Shown: positions 23,982-32,148, numbered from the stretch's first letter. The stretch is DNA of 56,525 nt from Chloroflexota bacterium (GCA_030550295.1 JAUQPQ010000003.1:1-56525); one strand, 5' to 3'. Program-made: numbers and translations. The notes: generated from the sequence alone by a model not told the origin.

Positions 23982-26194
23982 TCTGGGATACCTCCTGCCG
24001 GCCAAATTGGCAGCTTTTTAACCAGAAGGTCTACTCGGTTTCCCCAGCGGCGCAGAAAGCGGTAGAAATTTCGTTTGCTTAACCGGTCGCGCTCGTGGGG
24101 GTCTAACCTTTCCCATTCCCAGTGGGTAGATCGGTAAGCAGGAATATCAGGGCAGCATACTGTGCGCCACCCCAGTGCCCTTACCCTGAAGGACAAGTCA
24201 AGGTCTAGGTGACGGTAGAAGCGGAATTTTTCGTCCAAGGGTGTTACTTGCTGGATGACCATCCTTGGTATGAGCATGAGATAACCTTGGAGGGCGTCCA
24301 CGTCGCAGTCCAGTTCTACCTCATAGAAGTGGCGAAGGTCGGCGGTGTAAAGGCCCCAACGGCCCATAATCCCTAGGGTTGGATCTTGGGAGAGGCGTTC
24401 CAGATAGGGTTCCAGGGGCCCAGTGAGCCTTACTGAGCTGTCCAACCACAGGAACCAGCGGCCCTTGGCTTGTCGAAGGGTCACGTTGCGGGCCATAGCC
24501 TCTCCCAGGAAGTGGTCGGCACGGAGCACCCGTACTCGAGGGTCGGTGGCGGCTAGATGTTCCAAGAAGGATACCGTCTCGTCAGTGGAGCCGTTGTCCA
24601 CCAATATGATCTCGTCGTCTTCCCTTAGCCAGGGCAAGAGGCTATCTATGCAAGGCTGGAGGTGAGGCAAGTTGTCCCGGGCCAATAGGCTCACCGTTAT
24701 GCGCTTTTGGGGTGGCTCGTGAAGAAGGGAGGGGACATCGGTGCTACGTGATATGGTGGGGAATTCTTCTTTCCACTTGGGTCTAAGAAGTATGCGAGAG
24801 GTGCGGCGCCCATCGCGCACTTCGTAGCCCCTACCCTCGATTTGGGCCCTTAGGGCGTCTGCATCGGCATATCGGCGCTGACATCGCAAACGGTCTCGAG
24901 CCCTAGCCAGAGAGGCGATATCGGCAGGAAGCTCTACTTTCTCGGGGGGACGGTCCAGGGCCAGCCCTAGCACCGAGTCAAATTCCAGTAAAAGCCTTCT
25001 TTTGGTGGAGCTGGGGAGGCTGGAGCGTGCCACCTCCCAGGCGACGGCCAATGCCCTTGGGAGGGACAGGTCATAACACACTGCCTCCCAAAACATCTTT
25101 CGGAGCTTCTCCGCTTTATCAGGGTCAGGTCGGCCCCTGCTACCAGTTTGGGTATGGAGCTGTAACCTGGAAAGGGCGCGCTGGGAGGCCCGCAGGGCCT
25201 CCCAGGTGAAGTTCATGGGATGCCTGTAGTGGACGGTGGCGCACAGGTAACGGAAGGCTAAGGGATGGAAGCCGCGGGCTTCCAGGTCGGACAGGGTGTA
25301 GACGTTGCCTGTGGACTTGGCCATCTTTAGCCCGTCGACTAAAAGGTGGGCCCCGTGAACCCAATACCGAGCGAAGGGGCTGTCGTAGGCGGCCTCGCTC
25401 TGGGCTATCTCGTCCTCATGGTGAGGGAAGATATTGTCCACTCCTCCGGTGTGGATGTCCAGGTGGGGCCCTAAGTAACGTATTGCCATGGCAGAGCACT
25501 CGATGTGCCAACCGGGGAAGCCATAGCCCCAGGGGCTGAGCCACTTGAGGAGGCGGCCTGGTTCGGCTGCCTTCCATAGGGCAAAGTCCCTAGGGTCTTC
25601 CTTTAGCGGATCGACATCGGAGCGGACTCCTGCTAAAAGCTCTGGGCCTGTCTGCCCAGAAAGCCTTCCGTAGGTGGGGAAGGCGGATACGCGAAAATAG
25701 ACGTTCCCACTGCGCTCATAGGCGTACCCTTTCTCTAGTAGCCGTTCCACCAGCCTTATCATCTCTTCCACGTGTTCTGTGGCCTTAGGATAGTAGTGGG
25801 CAGATAAGATATTGAGACGCCTTTCGTCGCGTAAGAAGGCCTCGGTGTAGAAGTGGGCGATCTCCTGTGGGGTCTTACCCTCGGCGAGGGCGGCAGCGAT
25901 AACCTTGTCATCGCCCCTTTCTAGCTGCTCTTGACGCATGTGTCCTACATCTGTGATGTTCTTGACGTGGATCACCTCGTATCCCAGGGATTCAAGCACC
26001 CTGCGCAGCCAGTCCACCATGAGATATGTGCGCAAGTTGCCGATGTGCGCATACCTGTATACAGTTGGCCCGCACGAATATAGGCGGACGCGCCCTGGTT
26101 CTAAGGGGGTAAAAGGCTCGATACGCCTGGTCAGGGTGTTGAACAGATGGAGAGATGGGGCCGGGACCCGGCCCTCAGGTGATCTCTCAACCGT
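23963..26194 (-). CDS. cysS: Cysteinyl-tRNA synthetase fused to a family 2 glycosyltransferase; start unresolved
   Basis: One frame runs from a stop at 26212 to a stop at 23963. The synthetase part is complete in sequence: LFNTLTRR, Zn ligand in YSCGPTVY, HIGN (HIGH motif) near 26036-26047, ligands in GWHIECSAMA and HHEDEIAQSEA, KMAKS near 25320, a DALR region and the tail ADALRAQIEGRGYEVRDG. A GT2 domain follows from about 24705: TVSLLARDNLP, IILVDNGSTDETVSF, EAMARNVTLRQAKGRWFLWLD. The only normal in-frame start is TTG 26035, which would remove HIGN and a Zn ligand. ACG 26194, 6 bases after GGAGG, is shown as a placeholder; a one-base assembly error is equally possible. Confidence 0.8.
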   Translation of the reverse strand, partial: TVERSPEGRVPAPSLHLFNTLTRRIEPFTPLEPGRVRLYSCGPTVYRYAHIGNLRTYLMVDWLRRVLESLGYEVIHVKNITDVGHMRQEQLERGDDKVIAAALAEGKTPQEIAHFYTEAFLRDERRLNILSAHYYPKATEHVEEMIRLVERLLEKGYAYERSGNVYFRVSAFPTYGRLSGQTGPELLAGVRSDVDPLKEDPRDFALWKAAEPGRLLKWLSPWGYGFPGWHIECSAMAIRYLGPHLDIHTGGVDNIFPHHEDEIAQSEAAYDSPFARYWVHGAHLLVDGLKMAKSTGNVYTLSDLEARGFHPLAFRYLCATVHYRHPMNFTWEALRASQRALSRLQLHTQTGSRGRPDPDKAEKLRKMFWEAVCYDLSLPRALAVAWEVARSSLPSSTKRRLLLEFDSVLGLALDRPPEKVELPADIASLARARDRLRCQRRYADADALRAQIEGRGYEVRDGRRTSRILLRPKWKEEFPTISRSTDVPSLLHEPPQKRITVSLLARDNLPHLQPCIDSLLPWLREDDEIILVDNGSTDETVSFLEHLAATDPRVRVLRADHFLGEAMARNVTLRQAKGRWFLWLDSSVRLTGPLEPYLERLSQDPTLGIMGRWGLYTADLRHFYEVELDCDVDALQGYLMLIPRMVIQQVTPLDEKFRFYRHLDLDLSFRVRALGWRTVCCPDIPAYRSTHWEWERLDPHERDRLSKRNFYRFLRRWGNRVDLLVKKLPIWPAGGIPDWKWEA

Positions 26195-26399
26195 GTTCTC
26201 CCTCCCAGCCTATCTCCACTTCGTCTTCGCCCCAAATGATGATGGGGACAGTAACTGAGTACTGAAGCGCCTCTTCCCACCACTGGGTCTTTCGGTCAAC
26301 CGCCCTCTCCTCTACTTCAAAGCCCCTTGCCCGTAGGTCGGCCACCGCTTTCTGGCTGACGGGGCAGCTAGTAAGTGTATAGACTATAACTTTGCTCAT
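26187..26399 (-). CDS. Glutaredoxin-like protein
   Basis: 70 residues. The start VIVYTLTSCPVSQKAV holds a CPVS active site with one cysteine (monothiol type), and TVPIII carries the cis-Pro. The ending VEIGWEGEHG takes the place of the usual glutathione-binding GG-DD block. Small glutaredoxins of this type are common beside thiol genes and need not use glutathione. Its TGA overlaps a TTG (26190) that would be the natural start of cysS were it in frame. It heads the grx-cysS-ccdA-tlpA run. Confidence 0.8.
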   Translation of the reverse strand: MSKVIVYTLTSCPVSQKAVADLRARGFEVEERAVDRKTQWWEEALQYSVTVPIIIWGEDEVEIGWEGEHG

Positions 26400-26450
26400 G
26401 GTGCCACCTACCCCTAATGATATCCCGCGTGGTAGGCCGTGTCAGCACGC

Positions 26451-27833
26451 CTACACCCGTATAAGCTTCCAATGTCCCCCTCGGAACCGAAGCCACATGA
26501 GAAAGGCCCTTGTGCTTATGTCTATTACCGCCCCTATCCATGCGCCCGGTGCTCCCAGGCCAGCCTTTATGGCCAGCAGATAAGCCGGCCCTAGCCGTAC
26601 TATCCACGTCCCGAAGGCGGTGATAACCATCACTGAACCAGTATCGCCGGCTCCTCTGAGGCCGCCGCTGAAGGCCAAGTTAGCCCCTAACGCGGGCATG
26701 GCGAAACCGAAAATGAACATGAGCCTACGCCCTAGCTCTACTACCTCTTCGGCCCCCTCACCCGCCACGAAAAGAGATGTTATAGGCCCGCCGAAGAGCA
26801 TAAGGAGGAGCCCCACCGCCCCCATAACGGCTGAGGCGTAAAGGGCAGCCGAATAGACGGCCCTCTCAGCAAAGCGAGGCCTCTTTGCTCCCAGTCCCTG
26901 GCCTACCAGGGCGGCGGAGGCTACACTTATGCCAAAGCCGGCGTTAAAGGCGAGGCTCTGTATTGCCAACGCTACTCCATGGGCAGCAACGGCTGTGGTG
27001 CCTAGCGAGGCCACGATTCTGGTATAAAGCATGAAGGCCAAGTTAAATTGGGCCTGTTCCAGGGCAGTTGGCGCCCCTATACCCAAGATTCGCCACATCT
27101 CGCCTAAATGGGGTTTGGCCTTGGGTGACCACCTGAGCACCAGCCTGCGAGAGGCCAACAAGGCCAATATTAAGACTGCCCCAAGCGAGGCGGCGATAGT
27201 AAATCCTGCCCCAGACCCTACTACCTCGAGGCGTGGGAAGGGACCAGGGCCGTTTATGAGGGCATACGCCATGACGGCATTGATCACGTTCACCAATACC
27301 CCTATCGCCATGGGGGTACGCGTGTCTCCAGCCCCTTGAAGGACGGAGTTGGCTGAGGAGAGCACCGACCAGAAAGGCATGCCAAAGGCTGCCGCCTGCA
27401 GATACTGGGTGCCCAGGCGGCGTGCCTCTGCCTCGGCCCCTAGCATGCCTAAGGCCCAGCGGCTGAAGAACCAAAGGCTTACCATCAGTGCTGCCCCCCA
27501 TACCGATGCCATAGCTAAGGCAGCAGCTACTGCCCTTTCGGCCCTTGTCTGATCTTTGGCCCCCACGCTTCGGGCCACCACAGCGATAGCTCCAACCCCT
27601 ATGGCGTTTATGCCCCCAAAGGCAAACCAGAAGATCTGGGCCCCAAGGCGTAGACCTGCTAAAGCATCCTCCCCTAGATGCCCGACTAAAAAGGTGTCCA
27701 CCAGTTGGACCATGGAATAGCTCACTTGCTGCACCATTACGGGCCAGGCCAGCCGGAACACTGTTCGCCCCAGGCGGGTCTCATCTAGGGCAGCTATAGG
27801 CAGGGCCCTACTCCTGGACGCCGATTCCGTCAT
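26451..27833 (-). CDS. MATE family efflux transporter
   Basis: About 460 residues with 12 hydrophobic segments in two related halves. Typical MATE text includes MVQQVSYSMVQLVDTFLVGHLGEDALAG near the start, VLSSANSVLQGAGDTRTPM at mid-length, and GANLAFSGGLRGAGDTGSVM in the second half. It exports cationic drugs or metabolites with Na+ or H+ antiport. ATG 27833 (MTESASRSR) is chosen; an in-frame GTG at 27845 would leave only 8 bases to the divergent methyltransferase start. Its promoter must therefore overlap the neighbour. Confidence 0.9.
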   Translation of the reverse strand: MTESASRSRALPIAALDETRLGRTVFRLAWPVMVQQVSYSMVQLVDTFLVGHLGEDALAGLRLGAQIFWFAFGGINAIGVGAIAVVARSVGAKDQTRAERAVAAALAMASVWGAALMVSLWFFSRWALGMLGAEAEARRLGTQYLQAAAFGMPFWSVLSSANSVLQGAGDTRTPMAIGVLVNVINAVMAYALINGPGPFPRLEVVGSGAGFTIAASLGAVLILALLASRRLVLRWSPKAKPHLGEMWRILGIGAPTALEQAQFNLAFMLYTRIVASLGTTAVAAHGVALAIQSLAFNAGFGISVASAALVGQGLGAKRPRFAERAVYSAALYASAVMGAVGLLLMLFGGPITSLFVAGEGAEEVVELGRRLMFIFGFAMPALGANLAFSGGLRGAGDTGSVMVITAFGTWIVRLGPAYLLAIKAGLGAPGAWIGAVIDISTRAFLMWLRFRGGHWKLIRV

Positions 27834-27853
27834 CTCTCTACACACAGTAGGGT

Positions 27854-28522
27854 ATGATGATGGTGGGCCTCAAACTAGAGATAGAGCAAGGAGTCATGGA
27901 GGGCCACAAGTGTTTCGCTGCTATCTATGACTTTCTGATGGCTCGGGCAGAGAAGACTTTCATGCGGGCCATTAGGTCAGAGGTAGTAGGGAAGGCCAGG
28001 GGGCGCACGTTAGAGATCGGTTGCGGGACTGGGGCAAGCTTCCCCTATTATCCCGATCCCTCCGCCGTCACTGCTACCGAGCCTGACCCCTTTATGTTGC
28101 AGCGGGCCCGCCGGCGGGCCCGTCTAATGGGTATCCCTTTGACTATCATCAGGGCCCGTGCCGAGCTCCTCCCCTTCCCAGACTCCTCCTTTGATACGGT
28201 GATCAGCGTTTTCGTTTTCTGCAGCGTGCAAGATGTGCGCCGCTCTTTGGCTGAGGTGCGCCGTGTCCTGAGGTCTCATGGGGAGCTACGGTTTTACGAG
28301 CACGTGCGCTACGACCACCGATGGGGCGCCCTGGCCCAAGACGCTGTCACGCCCTTGTGGCAATGGCTAGGGGGAGGGTGCCATCCTAATCGGGACACGC
28401 CACGCCTGCTTGAGGAGGCAGGTTTTAGGATAGTCCGCTTGGAGGTCTTCAAGCTCGATCCGCCTGTGCCGCCGCTACTTTTTATACGGCCCCAGGTCTT
28501 AGGGGTGGCCCGTCCAGTTTAG
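27854..28522 (+). CDS. Class I SAM-dependent methyltransferase
   Basis: 222 residues. SAM-binding motif I is RTLEIGCGTGASFPYYP, followed by VTATEPDPFMLQRAR, the acidic-loop region ELLPFPDSSFDTVISVFVFC, and LRSHGELRFYEHVR. The pattern resembles METTL7- and UbiE-like methyltransferases. The substrate is unknown. Three ATGs occur at the start; a later one (MEGHKCFAAIYDFL) also fits the family. The patatin gene starts 2 bases after the stop, so a lipid-related role for both is a reasonable guess. Confidence 0.88.
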   Translation: MMMVGLKLEIEQGVMEGHKCFAAIYDFLMARAEKTFMRAIRSEVVGKARGRTLEIGCGTGASFPYYPDPSAVTATEPDPFMLQRARRRARLMGIPLTIIRARAELLPFPDSSFDTVISVFVFCSVQDVRRSLAEVRRVLRSHGELRFYEHVRYDHRWGALAQDAVTPLWQWLGGGCHPNRDTPRLLEEAGFRIVRLEVFKLDPPVPPLLFIRPQVLGVARPV

Positions 28523-28524
28523 CT

Positions 28525-29346
28525 ATGGGCGGTCTTGTTTTGGTGCTAGGGGCAGGGGGGATCCGCGGCTGGGCCCATGTGGGGGTGCTCAAAGTTCTCC
28601 ACCAGGCCCAGCTGCCCATTCAGGCCATAGTAGGGGCTAGCGCAGGATCCCTCATAGGTGCCCTCTATGCTGCCCACCGTGATGTCGGCCTAATGCTGGA
28701 GGTGGCCTCTTCGGCCAACGTGGCCTCTCTGACGACCTGGTTTCTGGGTGGACTGAAGATAGGGCCTGATGCACCGGGGTTTGGGCGACGCCTTTGGCAG
28801 GCCTACGGCCATCTAGACTTCGGGGAGATGGCCATCGCCTTTAGGGCGGCTGCCCTTGATGTGGCTACAGGCGAGCGGGTGCTCATAGGCTCTGGCAACG
28901 TAGGAAGGGCAGTGGAGGCAAGCATACGCCCGCCTGGGCTCTTGCCCCCTGTGCTTATAGGGGGAAGGCCCCTTGTGGACGGTGGCCTGCACGATACTGT
29001 CCCCACCGCTCTAGCTATAGCTGCCTTTCCCCAACTGACAACGGTAGCGGTGCCGGTGGGTGAGTTCATAGTGTTGCCCAAGGCATTACAGCCTATCTCC
29101 CGGCAGGCGTCCCGCGTGATATGGGGCCTTGGTGTGGATCCTCGATCTCGCATAGGGGGGCTGGCCTTCATGGCCCATCTGTTAAGCCAAGGGAGGCCTC
29201 AGAGGCTACCCCCTCAGGCCTACATCGTCCCTCGACTGCGGGGCATCATGGCCATCCTTCCCTTCCGCATAGAAGAGGCCATCCGGCGCGGTGAGAAGGC
29301 AGCTAGGGCCGCCCTACCTTACCTGCGCCAGCTCTTCCAGGGCTAG
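28525..29346 (+). CDS. Patatin-like phospholipase (RssA/NTE type)
   Basis: 273 residues. The oxyanion hole is LGAGGIRGWAHVGVLK, the nucleophile elbow IVGASAGSLIGALYA (GxSxG), and the catalytic Asp is in VDGGLHDTVPT (DGG). This Ser-Asp dyad hydrolyses acyl esters of lipids. There is no signal peptide or cyclic-nucleotide domain, so it is a short cytoplasmic type. It is cotranscribed with the methyltransferase 2 bases upstream and ends in a CTAG overlap with a convergent MaoC-like gene. Confidence 0.9.
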   Translation: MGGLVLVLGAGGIRGWAHVGVLKVLHQAQLPIQAIVGASAGSLIGALYAAHRDVGLMLEVASSANVASLTTWFLGGLKIGPDAPGFGRRLWQAYGHLDFGEMAIAFRAAALDVATGERVLIGSGNVGRAVEASIRPPGLLPPVLIGGRPLVDGGLHDTVPTALAIAAFPQLTTVAVPVGEFIVLPKALQPISRQASRVIWGLGVDPRSRIGGLAFMAHLLSQGRPQRLPPQAYIVPRLRGIMAILPFRIEEAIRRGEKAARAALPYLRQLFQG

Positions 29347-29780
29347 GGGCCTCGGGTGGGCAGGATGATCCATGCCCTTCCGGGGGTGGTAATCCCCTCG
29401 CGTTCGTTCTCGGCCCAAACTTCGCATTCGACGTAGTGTTGGCCATCGCGCACGTATTTGTCTACTACCCGCCCCTTGCAGACCATGACGTCGCCTGGCC
29501 GCTGTTGGCGTCGCATCTCGAAGTAGAGCTTCTTAAGGAAGCCTTCGTCCCCCATCCAGTCGGTGATCACTCGCACCAGAGCACCCTGGATGAAGCCGGT
29601 ATTCATAAACAGGTCTGGATGTCCGGCGCGGCGGGCGAACTGGGAATCGAAGTGAAGGGGGTACCAGTCCTGGGTACCGCTGATCTGAAGGAATATGCGC
29701 CGGGTGTTTATTTCAAGGGAGAAGCCGGGCAACTCCTCGCCTACCTGCACATCTTCCCAGTACCTTTGGGGCCTCTTCAT
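29343..29780 (-). CDS. MaoC-like dehydratase subunit
   Basis: 145 residues with one hot-dog domain: a hydratase-like loop at SGTQDWYPLHFDSQFA, where Asp and His sit in DWYPLH, and later FMNTGFIQGALVRVITDWMG and RRQQRPGDVMVCKGRV. The start overlaps the stop of the upstream gene in an ATGA arrangement. Paired small MaoC proteins of this kind form heteromeric hydratases in sterol and aromatic side-chain degradation. The substrate here is unknown. Confidence 0.82.
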   Translation of the reverse strand: MKRPQRYWEDVQVGEELPGFSLEINTRRIFLQISGTQDWYPLHFDSQFARRAGHPDLFMNTGFIQGALVRVITDWMGDEGFLKKLYFEMRRQQRPGDVMVCKGRVVDKYVRDGQHYVECEVWAENEREGITTPGRAWIILPTRGP

Positions 29781-30316
29781 GGCTCCCCTCTCCTTTCCTT
29801 TTCGGCAGCCACCTCTTCAGGGGTGCGATGGAATAGGAGGGTGTTACGCACAACGCATACCAGCTCGCCGTTCTGGTTCCCGATGATGAGCTCGCTTACC
29901 ACCCACACCGCCTCGGGGTCTATGGAGATGGGCCTCTGGAACACATCGGCGATGCGCCGCTTGATAGATAGACGGTCACCCACACGGATAACCTGGAACC
30001 ATTCCACTTCTTGGGAAAGGTTGATGATCCGTTTGCCTGGGGCTGGCACGATGGGCACCAGGGGCTCGAACACAGGGGGCCAAGGGCCGAGGCTGGCGAA
30101 ATAGATGGCCAACCACCCTGATGGAGGGCAGATGACGGCCCCGTATTTGGTCTTCTTTGCGTATTCGGGGTCCAAGAACAGCGGGTTGGTATCCTCCACC
30201 ATGTGGCAGTGGCGGCGAATGGGATCGTGCTCTACCGGATAACGGCCCCACGATTCGGCCGTTTCCATCCCTATGTAGCGGCGTCGCACCTCCTCAATGT
30301 CGTAGCCCTGGGTCAT
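29777..30316 (-). CDS. MaoC N-terminal-type (FAS1-like) dehydratase subunit
   Basis: About 179 residues. ATG 30316 (MTQGYDIEEVRRRYIG) has AGGAGG 6 bases upstream; an in-frame start at 30343 is less likely. The family marks are RYPVEHDPIRRHCHMVEDTNP, YGAVICPPSGWLAIYF and VIRVGDRLSIKRRIADV. This is the N-terminal half-type usually inactive alone and paired with a catalytic hot-dog subunit, which the next gene provides by a 4-base overlap. Together they should form one two-subunit enoyl-CoA hydratase. Confidence 0.82.
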   Translation of the reverse strand: MTQGYDIEEVRRRYIGMETAESWGRYPVEHDPIRRHCHMVEDTNPLFLDPEYAKKTKYGAVICPPSGWLAIYFASLGPWPPVFEPLVPIVPAPGKRIINLSQEVEWFQVIRVGDRLSIKRRIADVFQRPISIDPEAVWVVSELIIGNQNGELVCVVRNTLLFHRTPEEVAAEKERRGEP

Positions 30317-30341
30317 GGGGCTCCTCCTTTCTTCTGCCAGC

Positions 30342-30372
30342 ATTATAACGGCACTTGTGTAGGAGGGGACAA
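30342..30372 (-). promoter_or_regulatory. Putative promoter of the two-subunit MaoC hydratase
   Basis: On the minus strand a perfect TATAAT (plus 30342-30347) lies 25 bases before ATG 30316. The best -35, TTGTCC (plus 30367-30372), is 19 bases away, which is long. Confidence 0.4.
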
Positions 30373-30420
30373 AGGTGGGACAATGTAATTGGGGGCGGAG
30401 CCTACAGAGGAGGGTTGAAA

Positions 30421-31191
30421 ATGCGCGATGAGGCTCCCACCACTTCGCCCGTTACCCGCGTCATTGTCACCACTGCCCGCGTCGTAGCCCGCAAGGACCA
30501 TACGCCCGACTTGATGACCCTGTGGCTGAAGCCCGCTGCGCCTTTCACCTTTCGGCCTGGCCAGTACTGCACCATCGGTCTAGAGGGGATAGAGAGGCCG
30601 TACTCCATCGTCTCTTCTCCCGATGAGCCCTGGTTGGAGCTCTTCATCGAGCTTGTCCCTCATGGCCAACTGACGCCCCGGCTGTGGCGTCTGCGGGTAG
30701 GGGACGAAGTAAGCTTGCGGTCAAAGGCGAAAGGACTTTTTACGATAGATACCAGCTTTCGCCATCACCTCATGGTGGCCACCGTTACAGGGATTGCTCC
30801 CTTTGTGAGCATGATCCGCTACTACATAGGGCGCGGCCTGACAGGGCACCATTTCTACGTCCTCCACGGTGCTAGCTATCACGATGAGCTGGTGTATGAT
30901 GCTGAGCTCTCCCAACTCGCAGAGGCCCGTCCTGATATTCTCCGATACGTACCTACGGTGAGCCGCCCCCACGAGGAGAGGAACCGGTGTTGGCGGGGCC
31001 AGACTGGCAGGGTGAACACCATCGTGGAGGAGTATATCGAGAGGTTTGAGCTGTCCCCCGAAGACACCCTTGTCTATCTGTGTGGCCACGCCGGGATGAT
31101 TAGCGACGTCAAGGGCAGGTTAAAGCCCTACGGCTGGCGTATCAAGGAAGAGCACTTTTTTTGGCCACCTAGACCCTGGAAGCCGCGCTAG
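30421..31191 (+). CDS. FNR-like flavoprotein reductase (ferredoxin/flavodoxin-NADP+ reductase family)
   Basis: 256 residues. ATG 30421 is preceded by GAGGAGGG; an in-frame GTG at 30355 adds text unlike the family. The FAD motif is RPYSIVSSPD, the substrate block FIELVPHGQLTPRLW, and the NAD(P) motif ATVTGIAPFVSMIRYY, with LCGHAGMISDVKGRL near the C-terminus. No 2Fe-2S domain is attached. It would pass electrons between NADPH and a ferredoxin or flavodoxin. The aldehyde oxidoreductase operon 1 kb downstream has its own FAD subunit, so a link is possible but not needed. Confidence 0.88.
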   Translation: MRDEAPTTSPVTRVIVTTARVVARKDHTPDLMTLWLKPAAPFTFRPGQYCTIGLEGIERPYSIVSSPDEPWLELFIELVPHGQLTPRLWRLRVGDEVSLRSKAKGLFTIDTSFRHHLMVATVTGIAPFVSMIRYYIGRGLTGHHFYVLHGASYHDELVYDAELSQLAEARPDILRYVPTVSRPHEERNRCWRGQTGRVNTIVEEYIERFELSPEDTLVYLCGHAGMISDVKGRLKPYGWRIKEEHFFWPPRPWKPR

Positions 31192-31991
31192 AGGCCTTCT
31201 ATCTCTCGTAAGAAGGCCAGTAGGGCCTCGTTGAATTGTTGGGGCCTCTCTATTTGGGGCGTGTGGCCACAGTTGGGTATGATGTGTAGCCTGCTGCCAG
31301 GGATGGCACGGTGCATCCTAATAGACGGCTCCAAGAAGGGCTCGTCCTTGTCACCGCATACGATAAGGACGGGGAGGGTTAGGGACCGGAGCTCCTCCAA
31401 TAGGGGCCGTCTGCTGGCGATGGACTGAGCACAATAGATGTACGCCTCCCGGGAGGTCAGGAGGAACTGCTCTTTCCAGACCTGTAAGAACTCAGGCTGG
31501 GCGCGGAGCTCCTCTGCCTGAGGGTTAAGGTTGAGCTGCGCCTCCCACACAGCCTCCATCCCCTTTTCACGGGCTATCTGCACAAGCTTGGCCCTCTCTT
31601 GGACACGTAAGATGCTAGGCGGCTCAGCCGACGTGTCTACGAGCACTAGGGACTTGAGCAGCTGTGGCTGGGAGAGGGCCACCATCTGCGCGATCATGCC
31701 TCCCATGGAATGCCCCACCAGGTGGCACCCATGCAGTCCTAGGTGGTGGATAAGCTGGACTACGTCTTCGGCCATCGCCTCCAGAAGGTAGTCCTCGGGT
31801 TGGGTAGGCTTGGCCGAAAGCCCGTGACCGCGCAGGTCCGGAGACACCAAGCGGAAGTACGGGCGAAGGGCGGGGACGGTAAGGGCCCAGTTGCGCGAAT
31901 TGCCCGTAAATCCGTGGACCAGAACTACTGGCCTCCCCTCCCCAGTCACCCTGTAGTGGATCTCTAGACCGTTGACTGTTGCTAGGGGCAT
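31188..31991 (-). CDS. Alpha/beta hydrolase
   Basis: 267 residues. ATG 31991 (MPLATVNGLEIHYRV) has GGAGGAG just upstream. The oxyanion block is LVHGFTGNSRNW, then SPDLRGHGLS, the nucleophile elbow GHSMGGMIAQ, Asp in VCGDKDEPFLEPS and His in NCGHTPQIERP. This is the 3-oxoadipate enol-lactonase and C-C hydrolase-like branch. It is divergent from the aldehyde oxidoreductase operon, behind a promoter with a 17-base dyad. Ester or lactone hydrolysis is likely; the substrate is unknown. Confidence 0.9.
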   Translation of the reverse strand: MPLATVNGLEIHYRVTGEGRPVVLVHGFTGNSRNWALTVPALRPYFRLVSPDLRGHGLSAKPTQPEDYLLEAMAEDVVQLIHHLGLHGCHLVGHSMGGMIAQMVALSQPQLLKSLVLVDTSAEPPSILRVQERAKLVQIAREKGMEAVWEAQLNLNPQAEELRAQPEFLQVWKEQFLLTSREAYIYCAQSIASRRPLLEELRSLTLPVLIVCGDKDEPFLEPSIRMHRAIPGSRLHIIPNCGHTPQIERPQQFNEALLAFLREIEGL

Positions 31992-32009
31992 AGTCTCTCC
32001 TCCTGCCGT

Positions 32010-32043
32010 TAAGGATATACTCCTTATCCATGGCCACCGGCAA
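32010..32043 (-). promoter_or_regulatory. Promoter and dyad operator of the alpha/beta hydrolase gene
   Basis: On the minus strand TTGCCG (plus 32038-32043) and TATATC (plus 32014-32019) are 18 bases apart. The -10 lies inside a perfect inverted repeat, TAAGGA-5-TCCTTA (32010-32026), placed to act as a repressor site. Confidence 0.55.
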
Positions 32044-32085
32044 GACCTCCTCCCTTTCCCATGAGGCCCAGATTTCACATTATGA

Positions 32086-32120
32086 GAATGTTGACATTCG
32101 CAAACCCTGGCGTGTATTTT
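32086..32120 (+). promoter_or_regulatory. Promoter and dyad operator of the aldehyde oxidoreductase operon
   Basis: Consensus TTGACA (32091-32096), an 18-base spacer and TATTTT (32115-32120). The -35 overlaps a perfect 6+2+6 inverted repeat, GAATGT-TG-ACATTC (32086-32099). The leader to ATG 32149 is about 22 bases. Confidence 0.6.
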
Positions 32121-32148
32121 GGGAATGCATTTGTATAAGGGGGACACC

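Noticed and set aside
23963..26035. Mycothiol ligase MshC instead of CysRS
   Set aside because: The anticodon-binding DALR region and synthetase tail are present, which MshC lacks, and there are no other mycothiol genes here.
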